Shown piece by piece: positions 28,250-35,570 of a stretch of 64,000 bases of DNA. The first letter of the stretch is position 1. Each line of letters starts with the position of its first letter. Where the stretch lies: positions 1 through 64,000 of the forward strand of contig CACGER010000003.1 of the NCBI GenBank assembly GCA_902572075.1, written 5' to 3'. A program made the position numbers and the translations under genes. The notes beneath the pieces are model-generated. The model searched no databases, was not told the origin of the DNA, and saw only the letters and a list, made by a program, of their open reading frames with translations. The DNA comes from an uncultured Prochlorococcus sp. GTDB lineage: Bacteria; Cyanobacteriota; Cyanobacteriia; PCC-6307; Cyanobiaceae.

Positions 28250-28903
28250 ATGAAAAATTTAAAAGAACAGAGTTGCAAAGATATTTTTAAAAATGCTTAT
28301 GAAAAAAGATATACATGGAATACTGATTTCAAAGGCTATAAAGGCAAGTGTACTTATTTATTTGAAGATAATTCTTATGAGGGTGAGTTCTTATTAGGTG
28401 AAGACTTTAAACCTGAGATTAAAAAAATAGATGAAGAAAACATAAAGAAAAGTATTGCTTCTCAATTGTTTGAAGTGTGTATTCACAGGGTAAAAAGAGA
28501 ATTTAATTCAGTTCATTCAGAAAATAATTTTAATTTACTTAAAAGTTCTGAAAATGGGATTGAAATGAATGTTTCTGGGAGAAATGAAGGAGATAAGTAT
28601 AGGGTTAAAGATGATTGTATTAATATGGTTTATAGAAAAATTCATGGAACAATTATTGAGATTTTTGTTGAGGAATTTTTTGATACTGGAGTTGGTTTTC
28701 TTAGTAAGAAATATACTAGTCAACAAATTAATCCAAAAACCCTAGAATCAAATTCTCAAAAAATTGAATACAAAGATGAATTTATAAATATAGGTAAAAA
28801 AGATTATTGGATTTTAAATTCGAGATCAATAAAATATTTAAACCAAAATCAAGAAGAAGAAATACAAAAGTTTGTTTTCGAGGATTTAAGTTTATTGAAA
28901 TAA
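28250..28903 (+). CDS. DUF3386-family protein
   Basis: A 217-residue soluble protein. The N-terminus, FKNAYEKRYTWNTDFKGYKG (about residues 13-32), matches the F-x-x-A-Y-E-x-R-Y-T-W-(x)-F-x-G-Y signature that I associate with DUF3386 in cyanobacteria and chloroplasts. The rest is predicted beta-rich: GIEMNVSGRNEGDKYRVKD (about 103-121) and EEFFDTGVGFLSKKYTSQQI. No signal peptide or catalytic motif is seen and the function is unknown. It follows flavodoxin on the same strand after about 100 nt and converges with a small gene 5 nt away. Confidence 0.7.
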   Translation: MKNLKEQSCKDIFKNAYEKRYTWNTDFKGYKGKCTYLFEDNSYEGEFLLGEDFKPEIKKIDEENIKKSIASQLFEVCIHRVKREFNSVHSENNFNLLKSSENGIEMNVSGRNEGDKYRVKDDCINMVYRKIHGTIIEIFVEEFFDTGVGFLSKKYTSQQINPKTLESNSQKIEYKDEFINIGKKDYWILNSRSIKYLNQNQEEEIQKFVFEDLSLLK

Positions 28904-28908
28904 GTTTT

Positions 28909-29154
28909 TTATTCAACCAATCTAAATCCTTTATCAAGTAGTTTTTGATAAAGAAGTCTTGCTCTGAAGGCTAAAATTTGTTCTTCATTTTCATTACTAA
29001 TTACATGAAAATAATTATTGTCTAATTTGTTTTTGCTAAAACACACGTTTGCTTCACCTAATCTTAAAGTCCAGTTTTCTTCTTTAGCTAAGTGTTGATT
29101 AGGTCCTAGATCCCAAGGGCATTTTTCAGGATATTTTTCTCTTTTAGAGCCCAT
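28909..29154 (-). CDS. Conserved hypothetical small protein
   Basis: An 81-residue soluble protein. It begins MGSKREKYPEKCPWDLGP and has an NWTLRLGEANVCFSK strand pair and a C-terminal helix (EEQILAFRARLLYQKLLDKG, about residues 57-76). No family recognised. The mixed composition with W, C and R in place of runs of K and N suggests a real gene. It is followed about 100 nt upstream by the methyltransferase gene on the same strand. Confidence 0.55.
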   Translation of the reverse strand: MGSKREKYPEKCPWDLGPNQHLAKEENWTLRLGEANVCFSKNKLDNNYFHVISNENEEQILAFRARLLYQKLLDKGFRLVE

Positions 29155-29250
29155 ATTTTTAATATTATCTATCCAATATTAGTAAAAATTTAAAAGTATG
29201 GCTATAGATCTTTGTTCAAAGCTTTATCTGAAATGCAGTAAAGGTATTAT

Positions 29251-29889
29251 TTACTTTTTACTTGCAATCAAGCAATAAAATGGGTCTTTACTAAAAAAAT
29301 TGAAGATATTTTGGACTGGTTCATTAAACTTTTTAATTATTCTTGGCTCATTAAATCCGTTTGATATTAGGACTTTTCTTACATATTTAATTCTCTCTTC
29401 TTCAGTGGATGAAGTCCAAATGTTGGGAGCCTTATGCCAAAATGCTCTATTTGAAAAAGATATTATAAACTTGCCATCATTACTCAAAATTCTTACGATT
29501 TCTCTAGATAAATTTTCTGGGTATTGTAAATATTGCCAAGCTGCGACCATTAAACAGAAATCAACACTTTCATTACCTAAAGGAATTTCTTGATTTAAAT
29601 TGAAATTTTGTATCCAATAAGTATCAAAAATTTTATTTTTCTCAAGTTCTTGTTTGTTTAATCCATGCCCAATAACTTTTTTATATTTTTTCTCTTGAGG
29701 TAAGTAACTATCCCAGCTGGACATTAAATCTAGGACAGTTGAATTGTCTGAAATTTCTTTTTTATAAACATTTGATAGATATTGCCTGAAGTTCGCATCT
29801 AAATGATAAACAAATTTTGGGTCAGAATAAAATTCTTCATCATTGCTCTCATCAAGTTTTTTTCTTTGATAATTATTTAGAACTTCCAA
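29251..29889 (-). CDS. Methyltransferase-like protein
   Basis: A 212-residue protein resembling class I SAM-dependent methyltransferases. Motif I is degenerate: TVLDLMSSWDSYLP (about residues 51-64) replaces the usual D-x-G-x-G-x-G. Motif II/III are GHGLNKQEL (about 74-82) and VDFCLMVAAWQYLQYP (about 109-124), and ILSNDGKFIISFSNRAFW (about 134-151) is the late-motif strand and loop. The pattern (DLMSSW, HGLN, DAVxxxVSVQYL) matches a plant and cyanobacterial 'methyltransferase-like' group of unknown substrate. SAM binding may be weak or lost. Confidence 0.7.
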   Translation of the reverse strand: MEVLNNYQRKKLDESNDEEFYSDPKFVYHLDANFRQYLSNVYKKEISDNSTVLDLMSSWDSYLPQEKKYKKVIGHGLNKQELEKNKIFDTYWIQNFNLNQEIPLGNESVDFCLMVAAWQYLQYPENLSREIVRILSNDGKFIISFSNRAFWHKAPNIWTSSTEEERIKYVRKVLISNGFNEPRIIKKFNEPVQNIFNFFSKDPFYCLIASKK

Positions 29890-30041
29890 AAAGATTATTA
29901 AGTGATCTAATTCAAATTTAATAAATAGTTATTCATATTGTGATTCAGAAATATATTTTGCATTTAATTAATTAAAGATTTTTAAAAAAGCTAGACATCT
30001 ATTAAAAAAAAGTTAAATTAATAATTAATAATTTTATAAAA

Positions 30042-30212
30042 ATGATTGAATTCAAAAGGAGCAAAAAAAGTAGATCTAAAAATGCCCTTTTCAATCCCTA
30101 TAAAAACGGAATAAGTCAATACGATATGGCATATCTTTCATCAAAAAAAGTTTTAAAAAATAAAACTTTTAATCTACAAAATGATTTTCAAAAAGATAAT
30201 TTAGCTGCATAA
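30042..30212 (+). CDS. Basic 56-residue hypothetical protein
   Basis: A small open frame, 56 codons, beginning MIEFKRSKKSRSKNALFNPY and ending KDNLAA. The first third is strongly basic and the middle reads ISQYDMAYLSSKKVLKN. Its TAA lies 2 nt before the ATG of the tautomerase gene, the tight spacing typical of an operon. No family recognised. I include it because of the spacing and non-random composition; it could still be a leader ORF or chance. Confidence 0.4.
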   Translation: MIEFKRSKKSRSKNALFNPYKNGISQYDMAYLSSKKVLKNKTFNLQNDFQKDNLAA

Positions 30213-30214
30213 AT

Positions 30215-30547
30215 ATGCCTTATATTAATGTTTCTACTTCAGCAAAAATAGAGGATAAGAAGAAATTACTTGAAGAAATTTCAATATTAGTCGCGTCTTT
30301 AACAAATAAATCAAAAAGATTTGTTATGGCTAAGTTAGATGATAATTTAGAAATGTATTTTGATGATGAAAGACCTTGTTGTTTTTTAGAAATTAAGTCG
30401 ATAGGCTCTTTAAATCCTTCAGAGATGGCAAAGCAAATATCTAATTTTGTTTATGAAAAAATTGGAATTCCAATAGATAAAATTTATATTTCTTTCGAGG
30501 ATGTGCCCGCTTCATTATGGGCTTGGAATGGAAGAACCTTTGGTTAA
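30215..30547 (+). CDS. MIF/phenylpyruvate tautomerase family protein
   Basis: A 110-residue member of the tautomerase superfamily. The start MPYINVSTSAKIEDKKKLL provides Pro2, the catalytic N-terminal proline after removal of Met. Lys34 (near TNKSKRFVMAKLDDNL) and the C-terminal YISFEDVPASLWAWNGRTFG fit the MIF-like trimer fold. Related cyanobacterial proteins have phenylpyruvate tautomerase activity; the biological role is not known. A small basic ORF ends 2 nt upstream and a DUF1824 gene follows 28 nt downstream. Confidence 0.85.
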   Translation: MPYINVSTSAKIEDKKKLLEEISILVASLTNKSKRFVMAKLDDNLEMYFDDERPCCFLEIKSIGSLNPSEMAKQISNFVYEKIGIPIDKIYISFEDVPASLWAWNGRTFG

Positions 30548-30574
30548 TAATTTATTATTTTAGGTACTAATTTA

Positions 30575-30961
30575 ATGGAAATAAATAAATTAGCTGATTT
30601 AAACAGTCTTAGAACTGCTCCTCATTTAAGCAGTAGTCAAGAAAAAAAACTATTAATAGAATTAGAAACTAATATTTATAATGCCGATTGGATAACAATA
30701 GGAATAATGGCAGCTTCTGATACCAAAGCTATTGAAGCACTGAAATCAATTTCTAATAAATATTCCTCAATAAAATTTGGTAATTTAGATTCGCTTCATG
30801 CTGATGGATATGTTTTTTTAAAAGGCAACCAAAAAACTGGTAATGTTTTTGTTAGATCTGAGAATGGTCTGGGAGAAGGAATTTTAATAACTTGCCAATA
30901 TGATGAAGATGCAGAAGAATCTAATACTTTTGGACCTTTGCCATTAGATTTTTTTTCATGA
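30575..30961 (+). CDS. DUF1824-family protein
   Basis: A 128-residue soluble protein of a cyanobacterium-restricted family. Typical features are the helical N-terminus, DWITIGIMAASDTKAIEALKS (about residues 38-58, the family signature), GPVFLKxNQ-like GYVFLKGNQKTGNVFVR (about 88-104) and an acidic C-terminus (CQYDEDAEESNTFGPLPLDF). A structure exists for the family but no function is established, as far as I know. It follows the tautomerase gene on the same strand with a 27-nt gap. Confidence 0.8.
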   Translation: MEINKLADLNSLRTAPHLSSSQEKKLLIELETNIYNADWITIGIMAASDTKAIEALKSISNKYSSIKFGNLDSLHADGYVFLKGNQKTGNVFVRSENGLGEGILITCQYDEDAEESNTFGPLPLDFFS

Positions 30962-31116
30962 TTAATTTCTAATTTATGTTTATATTGGATTAAGTTTTAT
31001 ACTATCCAAATACCAGATAATGCTTCTCAGAAATTAGAGTTAAAAATATTTTTTGTTTTAAGTTTTGTTATTATGTTTAATGGCATTGATCTAAATTCTA
31101 AACTTCTTAAAATTTG

Positions 31117-31983
31117 ATGTTTTTTCAGGATATAATTCAAAATTTAAATAATTTTTGGTCCAAAGAGGGTTGTTTAATTATGCAGCCATATGATACTGAA
31201 AAGGGTGCTGGTACAATGAGTCCTCATACTTTTTTGAGGGCAATTGGACCCGAACCTTGGTCTGTTGCATATGCTGAGCCATGTAGAAGACCCACAGACG
31301 GAAGATTTGGTGATAACCCTAATCGTGCACAACATTATTTTCAATATCAAGTAATAATTAAGCCTTCCCCAGATGGGATCCAAGAAAAATATTTGAAATC
31401 TCTGGAATCTCTTGGAATAGAGGCTAAAAATCATGACATAAGATTTGTTGAAGATAATTGGGAGTCGCCAACTCTTGGAGCTTGGGGCGTAGGTTGGGAA
31501 GTATGGCTAGACGGAATGGAAGTTACTCAATTCACTTATTTTCAACAATGCGGGGGAGTTGATTGTCAACCAATACCAATTGAAATTACATACGGTTTAG
31601 AGAGAATTGCAATGTTTTTGCAGGATAAAGAAAGTATCTGGGACTTAAATTGGAATAAAGATCTGAAATACAGCGATATTTGGCTTCAATTTGAAAAAGG
31701 TCAATGTTCATATAATTTCTCTGAATCAAATCCTGAAAATCTCAGAAAATTATTTGAGATATATCAAGATGAAGCAAATTCATTAATTGAAAAGAAGCTA
31801 ACTTACCCCGCGCTTGATTATGTTTTAAAGTGTAGTCATAGCTTTAATTTGCTTGATGCTAGAGGCGTAATATCAGTAACTGATCGTGCCCAGTATATAG
31901 AAAAAATCAGAAAGTTAGCTAGAGAAGTCGCGTCTTCATGGATACTAGAGAGGGAACGCATGGGCTTTCCCTTAGTAAAGTAA
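31117..31983 (+). CDS. glyQ: Glycyl-tRNA synthetase alpha subunit
   Basis: The 288-residue catalytic subunit of the bacterial alpha2-beta2 glycyl-tRNA synthetase, class II. It shows [20 protein letters not shown] (about residues 20-39), the [19 protein letters not shown] motif-2 region (about 57-75) and [20 protein letters not shown] (about 152-171). I place the start at the ATG 31117 because the extra upstream TTG codon adds only one residue not seen in the family. The beta subunit gene (glyS) is elsewhere, as is common in cyanobacteria. Confidence 0.97.
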   Translation: MFFQDIIQNLNNFWSKEGCLIMQPYDTEKGAGTMSPHTFLRAIGPEPWSVAYAEPCRRPTDGRFGDNPNRAQHYFQYQVIIKPSPDGIQEKYLKSLESLGIEAKNHDIRFVEDNWESPTLGAWGVGWEVWLDGMEVTQFTYFQQCGGVDCQPIPIEITYGLERIAMFLQDKESIWDLNWNKDLKYSDIWLQFEKGQCSYNFSESNPENLRKLFEIYQDEANSLIEKKLTYPALDYVLKCSHSFNLLDARGVISVTDRAQYIEKIRKLAREVASSWILERERMGFPLVK

Positions 31984-32077
31984 GATTTATATCTCGAAAG
32001 TATCAGAATGTTATTTCCTAAGGTAAAGAAATATACATGACAAAGTGATTTTTTATTTTTGGATTATTTCTACCAAA

Positions 32078-32100
32078 TTTTTGTTGTAAGGTAACAAAAA
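32078..32100. promoter_or_regulatory. Palindrome upstream of futA
   Basis: TTTTTGTT (32078-32085) and AACAAAAA (32093-32100) are perfect 8-bp inverted repeats separated by GTAAGGT. The centre lies about 27 nt before the futA ATG. It could be an operator (an iron regulator is the obvious candidate) or a weak hairpin in the 5' leader. It does not match the textbook Fur box, so the regulator is not assigned. Confidence 0.35.
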
Positions 32101-32115
32101 TAACAATTTTAATAT

Positions 32116-33144
32116 ATGAAATTAAAGAATTATTTAAAAAGGCTATTTTTTACTTCAGTGACATTATCGCTACTTCTAAATAATCAACCTGTAAATTCTG
32201 CAGAGAAAGAGGTTAGGTTATTTTCTGGTAGACATTACAATACAGATAAAGAGGTTTATCAAAAATTTCAAGAACAAACTGGCATCAAAGTTAGATATAT
32301 AGAAACAGATGGAAAAGCTATAATTGAGCGCTTAAAAAGAGAGGGTAAAAATTCTCAGGCTGATTTAGTAATTCTTGTTGATGCAGCAAGAATTGAAAAT
32401 GCATCAAAGGCAAATTTATTTCAAAAAATTAATTCAAATATTCTAGAAAATAGTGTTCCAAATAATTTAAGAGATCCTAGAAATAAATGGTTTGGCCTTA
32501 CTAGGCGATTAAGGGTAATCATCACAAATCCGGATATTGTGGATATTACAAAAATCAAAAATTTTGAGGATCTAACCAATCCTTCTTTTAAAGGAAAAGT
32601 ATGTCTAAGAAATAGAAAAAGTCCTTATAATCAATCTTTGGTTTCTAATCAAATAGCAAAGAAAGGCGTTGGCCAAACAAAAATTTGGCTTAAGGGTTTG
32701 ATATCAAATGTCTCCACTCCCTATTTTTCTGGAGATTCTTCATTAATAAGAGCTGTAGGGCAGGGAACGTGCGGTATTGGAATCGTTAATCAATATTATG
32801 TCGCAAGGATGCTTGATGGAGTTAAAGGCCCAAGAGATGCTTCTTTAGCAGAAAAAATAAAATTAATAATACCCAATCCTGCGCATGTAAATATAACTGC
32901 TGGGGGCATATATAAATATGCAGAAAACAAGACTGAGGCTATTAAACTTCTTGAATATTTAGCTTCTAGTGAAGGTAGTCAAGGTTTAGCTAATAAAACT
33001 TATGAGCACCCTTTAAAGGAATCAAGTCAAAATAGAATTGTTAGTAAATTTGGAGATTTCACTCCAGATAATGTGACTATAAAAGAAATTGGCAAATTCA
33101 ATAGTAAGGCAATAGAAATAATGAAAGAAACTGGTTGGAATTAA
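32116..33144 (+). CDS. futA: Periplasmic ferric-iron-binding protein of an ABC transporter
   Basis: A 342-residue substrate-binding protein of the FutA/IdiA/FbpA family. An N-terminal signal peptide (about residues 1-29) is followed by VRLFSGRHYNTDKEVYQKF, with the first iron-binding tyrosine. Near residue 235 is NQYYVARML, containing the C-lobe tyrosine pair. Other family segments are GKVCLRNRKSPYNQSLVSNQ (about 162-181) and HVNITAGGIYKYAEN. It should bind Fe3+ in the periplasm; some cyanobacterial homologues also protect photosystem II. The permease and ATPase genes are not next to it. It precedes tRNA-Ser and an accessory region. Confidence 0.95.
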   Translation: MKLKNYLKRLFFTSVTLSLLLNNQPVNSAEKEVRLFSGRHYNTDKEVYQKFQEQTGIKVRYIETDGKAIIERLKREGKNSQADLVILVDAARIENASKANLFQKINSNILENSVPNNLRDPRNKWFGLTRRLRVIITNPDIVDITKIKNFEDLTNPSFKGKVCLRNRKSPYNQSLVSNQIAKKGVGQTKIWLKGLISNVSTPYFSGDSSLIRAVGQGTCGIGIVNQYYVARMLDGVKGPRDASLAEKIKLIIPNPAHVNITAGGIYKYAENKTEAIKLLEYLASSEGSQGLANKTYEHPLKESSQNRIVSKFGDFTPDNVTIKEIGKFNSKAIEIMKETGWN

Positions 33145-33198
33145 CAAAAATCTAAATATATTTTTAGTATAAATTTTTTAATTTATATTTTAAATATG

Positions 33199-33283
33199 GG
33201 AGAGGTGGCTGAGTGGTCGAAAGCGAACGACTCGAAATCGTTTAATAGGTAACTATTCGTGGGTTCGAATCCCACCCTCTCCG
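33199..33283 (+). tRNA. tRNA-Ser (anticodon CGA)
   Basis: A class II tRNA with a 7-bp acceptor GGAGAGG/CCTCTCC (one end base-paired through the terminal positions), D arm, an anticodon arm AACGA-CTCGAAA-TCGTT with anticodon CGA, a long variable arm (TAATAGGTAACTATTC) and T arm GTGGG-TTCGAAT-CCCAC. CCA is not encoded. Its 3' end points into the accessory region that starts immediately after it. A degenerate copy of its last 24 bases occurs at 35064-35087. Confidence 0.96.
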
Positions 33284-33720
33284 TAATACACCAATTTTGC
33301 ATGCAGACTTATGGTGTTATAAGATCTCCAATTAGACTGCAATTACAGGATAGTTGAGAAAAATACTTATGGTCAGATAACTTTTTGATTTTGAAATATA
33401 AGGTATTTCTAGGGAAAATATGGGTAATAAATAAGTGGTACATGTTTTATTTCCATGGGGTATGAAAAGCACCCATGGGGTACATAAAAATACCAGTGCG
33501 ATTTCAGCAATTTAGGAGATAGTTCAAGTGACACCTTCTTATGATGGGGGACAAGAAATTTTGATGTGGTACAGAATATTTTGATGGGGTTTATTGGTTG
33601 ACAGTTGATCTAAAATTTAGAATATACATCTATTTTATATGGTTTATTTAGGTGATATTTAGAGAACGCGAGAATGATATAGACTTTCAGTTACATCAAA
33701 TTTCAAAATTTTTTTCGGAC
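33284..33720 (+). other. Non-coding DNA between tRNA-Ser and the lyase gene
   Basis: About 440 bases without a convincing gene. The striking content is a set of G-rich 12-mers at 33431-33593 (separate entry). The rest is mixed-composition DNA, visibly less AT-rich than the neighbouring core gaps. An in-frame TTG-started extension of the lyase gene begins at 33652, but it precedes the signal peptide and is not considered coding. Confidence 0.6.
33431..33593 (+). repeat. Direct repeats (iterons) with 20-bp spacing, probable integrase arm sites
   Basis: Six related 12-mers start at 33431 (ATAAGTGGTACA), 33453 (CCATGGGGTATG), 33473 (CCATGGGGTACA), 33542 (TGATGGGGGACA), 33562 (TGATGTGGTACA) and 33582 (TGATGGGGTTTA). 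The consensus is close to NNATGGGGTACA. Starts 33453/33473 and 33542/33562/33582 are exactly 20 bp apart, so the copies lie on one face of the helix. Repeated TGGGGTACA-type elements next to a tRNA 3' end resemble arm-type binding sites of P4-like tyrosine recombinases. No recombinase gene is present nearby. Confidence 0.6.
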
Positions 33721-34665
33721 ATGAAAAAACTTGTATACCTTTTTCTCATATTGATGTGTTTTACCAGTGGTAATTCATACTCATGGGAAAAGGTACCTGT
33801 TCCAGACTCTGTAGATAAAAAAACAAAATCCCCTTGGAATTTCTTTGAGGACTTTGAAAATGAAAATGTAGGAAGATTGACAACCAATAAATTTACGACT
33901 AACGATAAGGGTACAGGTCTCAAACCATTTGAAATTAAAGAAGACCCTGATGGTAATACCTATCTTGCAGTGACAGTAAAAGATGGATGGAATGTTGATC
34001 AGAAAGGGTGGACAAAGGAAACAACTGAAAGAGCAGAATTTGAGGTCAAACCCAAAAGAGTATTAGGTAAAGAAATATGGATCAGTTTCAAAAAGAGACT
34101 TCCAGAGGATTTTACTCATATCGACGACAGAGTATTATTTTTTCAATTCAAAAATATGATATCAACAGGAAAAGTCAGTCCTCTGATAGGATTACGTTAT
34201 AAAAAAAATGGAAATAGATTAAAAATAGGAGGACAGACCGGAGGAAATGCACGTCGATCTATGAGTCAAAAGGAAAAGGACCTTTATCGTATTGATACAA
34301 AGTATAAAAACTATGAAGGAAATTGGGTTCAAAGATGGGAAAAGTTCAGAAGTCAATATAAAGACAGAGATGTTGATGGTACAGCAAAAGTGACTCCATT
34401 AGGGGAATGGAGTACATATAAGATTGGAATCTATAATACAAGAGATAACGATGGTTTTGTCAGAGTCTATAAGGATGGGGAATTGATATTTGATTATAAT
34501 GGTGTCACTTATGATTGGCGTGGAAAGTATTATCAAAGTCATATCAGACTTGGTGTCTATCGAGATCGAGTAGTTGGAGTGAGTTACCCCGACCAAACGA
34601 TTCACTTTGATGATTTCATTGTTGTTTCAGATGAAAAGACTTTAGATCAGATACTCGCCAAATAG
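33721..34665 (+). CDS. Secreted polysaccharide lyase (heparin lyase I/PL-like, PF14099 type)
   Basis: A 314-residue protein from the ATG at 33721, chosen because it begins MKKLVYLFLILMCFTSG, a good signal peptide; the longer TTG-started frame (33652) would bury it. The mature part is beta-rich. Around residue 100 TTERAEFEVKPK matches the E-R-x-E-F/L motif of PF14099-type lyases (families such as PL13, PL14 and PL20), followed by EIWISFKKRLPEDF. Near the end SHIRLGVYRDRV matches the family's (F/R)-K-x-G-(I/V)-Y-R strand. It should be exported and cut an anionic polysaccharide by beta-elimination. It stands alone beside tRNA-Ser in DNA of different composition, so it was probably acquired. Substrate (glucuronan, alginate, other) is unknown, and a non-catalytic binding role is possible. 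Confidence 0.7.
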   Translation: MKKLVYLFLILMCFTSGNSYSWEKVPVPDSVDKKTKSPWNFFEDFENENVGRLTTNKFTTNDKGTGLKPFEIKEDPDGNTYLAVTVKDGWNVDQKGWTKETTERAEFEVKPKRVLGKEIWISFKKRLPEDFTHIDDRVLFFQFKNMISTGKVSPLIGLRYKKNGNRLKIGGQTGGNARRSMSQKEKDLYRIDTKYKNYEGNWVQRWEKFRSQYKDRDVDGTAKVTPLGEWSTYKIGIYNTRDNDGFVRVYKDGELIFDYNGVTYDWRGKYYQSHIRLGVYRDRVVGVSYPDQTIHFDDFIVVSDEKTLDQILAK

Positions 34666-34876
34666 TCTGCGATCTTTTGATGAGCAGGTTCAAGTGGGTG
34701 TTTCTCGGTCGTGTTGATAAAGTGTTTTATTGCAGTTCTAATCATGATTTCTCAGATAGAAATGTTTATATTTTTTGATTGATTTCTTATCTTTACTGTC
34801 GGAAAGTAATAGATTATTCTTTTTATAAAGAACTTGAAAATAGTCAGACTTAGATTCCAATATAGTAGCATACAAA

Positions 34877-34899
34877 CTCAGTTATATCAAAGAACTGAG
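34877..34899. repeat. Inverted repeat, 7-bp stem
   Basis: CTCAGTT (34877-34883) pairs with AACTGAG (34893-34899) around a 9-nt loop. It lies about 210 nt beyond the lyase stop codon and lacks a T-run, so it is not an obvious terminator. Confidence 0.4.
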
Positions 34900-34943
34900 G
34901 GAATTTAGAGTATTATTTTAGCGTTCCCTAACACCTAAAAAAG

Positions 34944-34972
34944 TGTTATTTTTGGGGGAATACAAAATAACA
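34944..34972. repeat. Inverted repeat, 9-bp stem
   Basis: TGTTATTTT (34944-34952) and AAAATAACA (34964-34972) pair perfectly around TGGGGGAATAC. It is followed by TTTTCC and preceded by an A-run, so it could end transcription on either strand, although the stem itself is AT-rich. Confidence 0.45.
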
Positions 34973-35063
34973 TTTTCCGATTTGGTGTTGTAGAAAATGG
35001 AGTCTTTTTCAGCAGTTTGATCTTTTATTTCTAAGATTACTGATGAATACTGGGGTCAATTCT

Positions 35064-35087
35064 GAGTTCAGATTACACCCTTTCCGT
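35064..35087 (+). repeat. Degenerate copy of the tRNA-Ser 3' end (candidate att site)
   Basis: These 24 bases match the last 24 bases of the tRNA-Ser gene region (33261-33284) at 18 positions. The final 12 bases, CACCCTTTCCGT, match at 11 of 12. They are in the same orientation, about 1.8 kb downstream of the tRNA, as expected for the distal attachment site of an element integrated at the tRNA 3' end. Divergence implies an old event or chance similarity. Confidence 0.42.
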
Positions 35088-35198
35088 TTTAATAGGATAA
35101 TTAGGAATCTTAATTTTTTGATTTTTTATTCAAATTGCAGTGATAAATAAGAGTTCTAAGAAATATCAATTTATGTATAGTTGGTTTTAATTTTATGT

Positions 35199-35274
35199 GT
35201 GTTGGTGGATGTGTTGGTGGATATTTTTAATGTGTTGGTGGGTATGTTTTTGACAAGGTTTGGTGTTGGTAGAT
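35199..35274 (+). repeat. Four GTGTTGGTGGAT-type direct repeats
   Basis: Copies start at 35199 (GTGTTGGTGGAT), 35211 (identical), 35232 (GTGTTGGTGGGT) and 35263 (GTGTTGGTAGAT). Two copies are directly abutting and the spacing then widens. They lie just outside the candidate distal att site. The short G/T-rich unit and the irregular spacing resemble integrase arm sites of a second type and not a CRISPR array or a coding repeat. Confidence 0.5.
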
Positions 35275-35339
35275 TCCTCAAGATCACTTGTTATTAAATG
35301 AGTTTTTCAGATTCTTCTGGAGGAAAGAAGGTATCACCT

Positions 35340-35570
35340 TCAGTTAATTTTCTTCTCAAACTCTTTATATGAAGATTGCATTTGACCTGAATTTTCTACT
35401 AGATCATCTTTATCTAAACCTCTTATTTTTCTCCATCTTGAATACATATATCCAAGATAGATTCCTTGCATAAAGTTTTTTGCTCCATGTTCTAGAAGAT
35501 TTTTTGAAAATTTATCATTAAATTTTCCACTTTCTAATAATTCTTTCTGCCAGTTTATGTTTTCTGTCAT
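35340..35570 (-). CDS. Small hypothetical protein of the accessory region
   Basis: A 76-residue protein beginning MTENINWQKELLESGKFNDK, with a helical, charged composition and the segment AKNFMQGIYLGYMYSRWRK (about residues 30-48). No family recognised. Its ATG overlaps the stop of the preceding small ORF (35567-35704) by four bases (ATGA), so it is likely translated by coupling. Compact coupled genes like this are common in cyanophages and their satellites, but that origin is an inference. Confidence 0.5.
   Translation of the reverse strand: MTENINWQKELLESGKFNDKFSKNLLEHGAKNFMQGIYLGYMYSRWRKIRGLDKDDLVENSGQMQSSYKEFEKKIN

Larger units (their letters stand above)
34666..35339. other. Non-coding accessory DNA with hairpins and repeats
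   Basis: About 670 bases with no credible gene. Contents in order are a hairpin at 34877-34899, a hairpin at 34944-34972, a degenerate copy of the tRNA-Ser 3' end at 35064-35087 and four GTGTTGGTGG-type repeats at 35199-35274. Base composition is less AT-skewed than in core gaps. It looks like the scarred end of an integrated element. Confidence 0.6.

Noticed and set aside
29198-29278. Plus-strand 26-codon frame MAIDLCSKLYLKCSKGIIYF...
   Set aside because: Overlaps the 3' end of the methyltransferase-like gene on the opposite strand and has no ribosome binding site or terminator; likely chance.
33652-33720. TTG-started N-terminal extension of the polysaccharide lyase
   Set aside because: It would place 23 polar residues before an excellent signal peptide; the ATG at 33721 is better.
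35195-35256. GTGTTGGTGG repeats as a Trp/Cys-rich coding repeat
   Set aside because: The frame giving CWWMCWW-type peptides is short, ends quickly and the fourth repeat falls out of phase.
35199-35274. GTGTTGGTGG repeats as a CRISPR array
   Set aside because: Units are only 12 bp, spacing is irregular (0 to 19 bp), and no cas genes are present.
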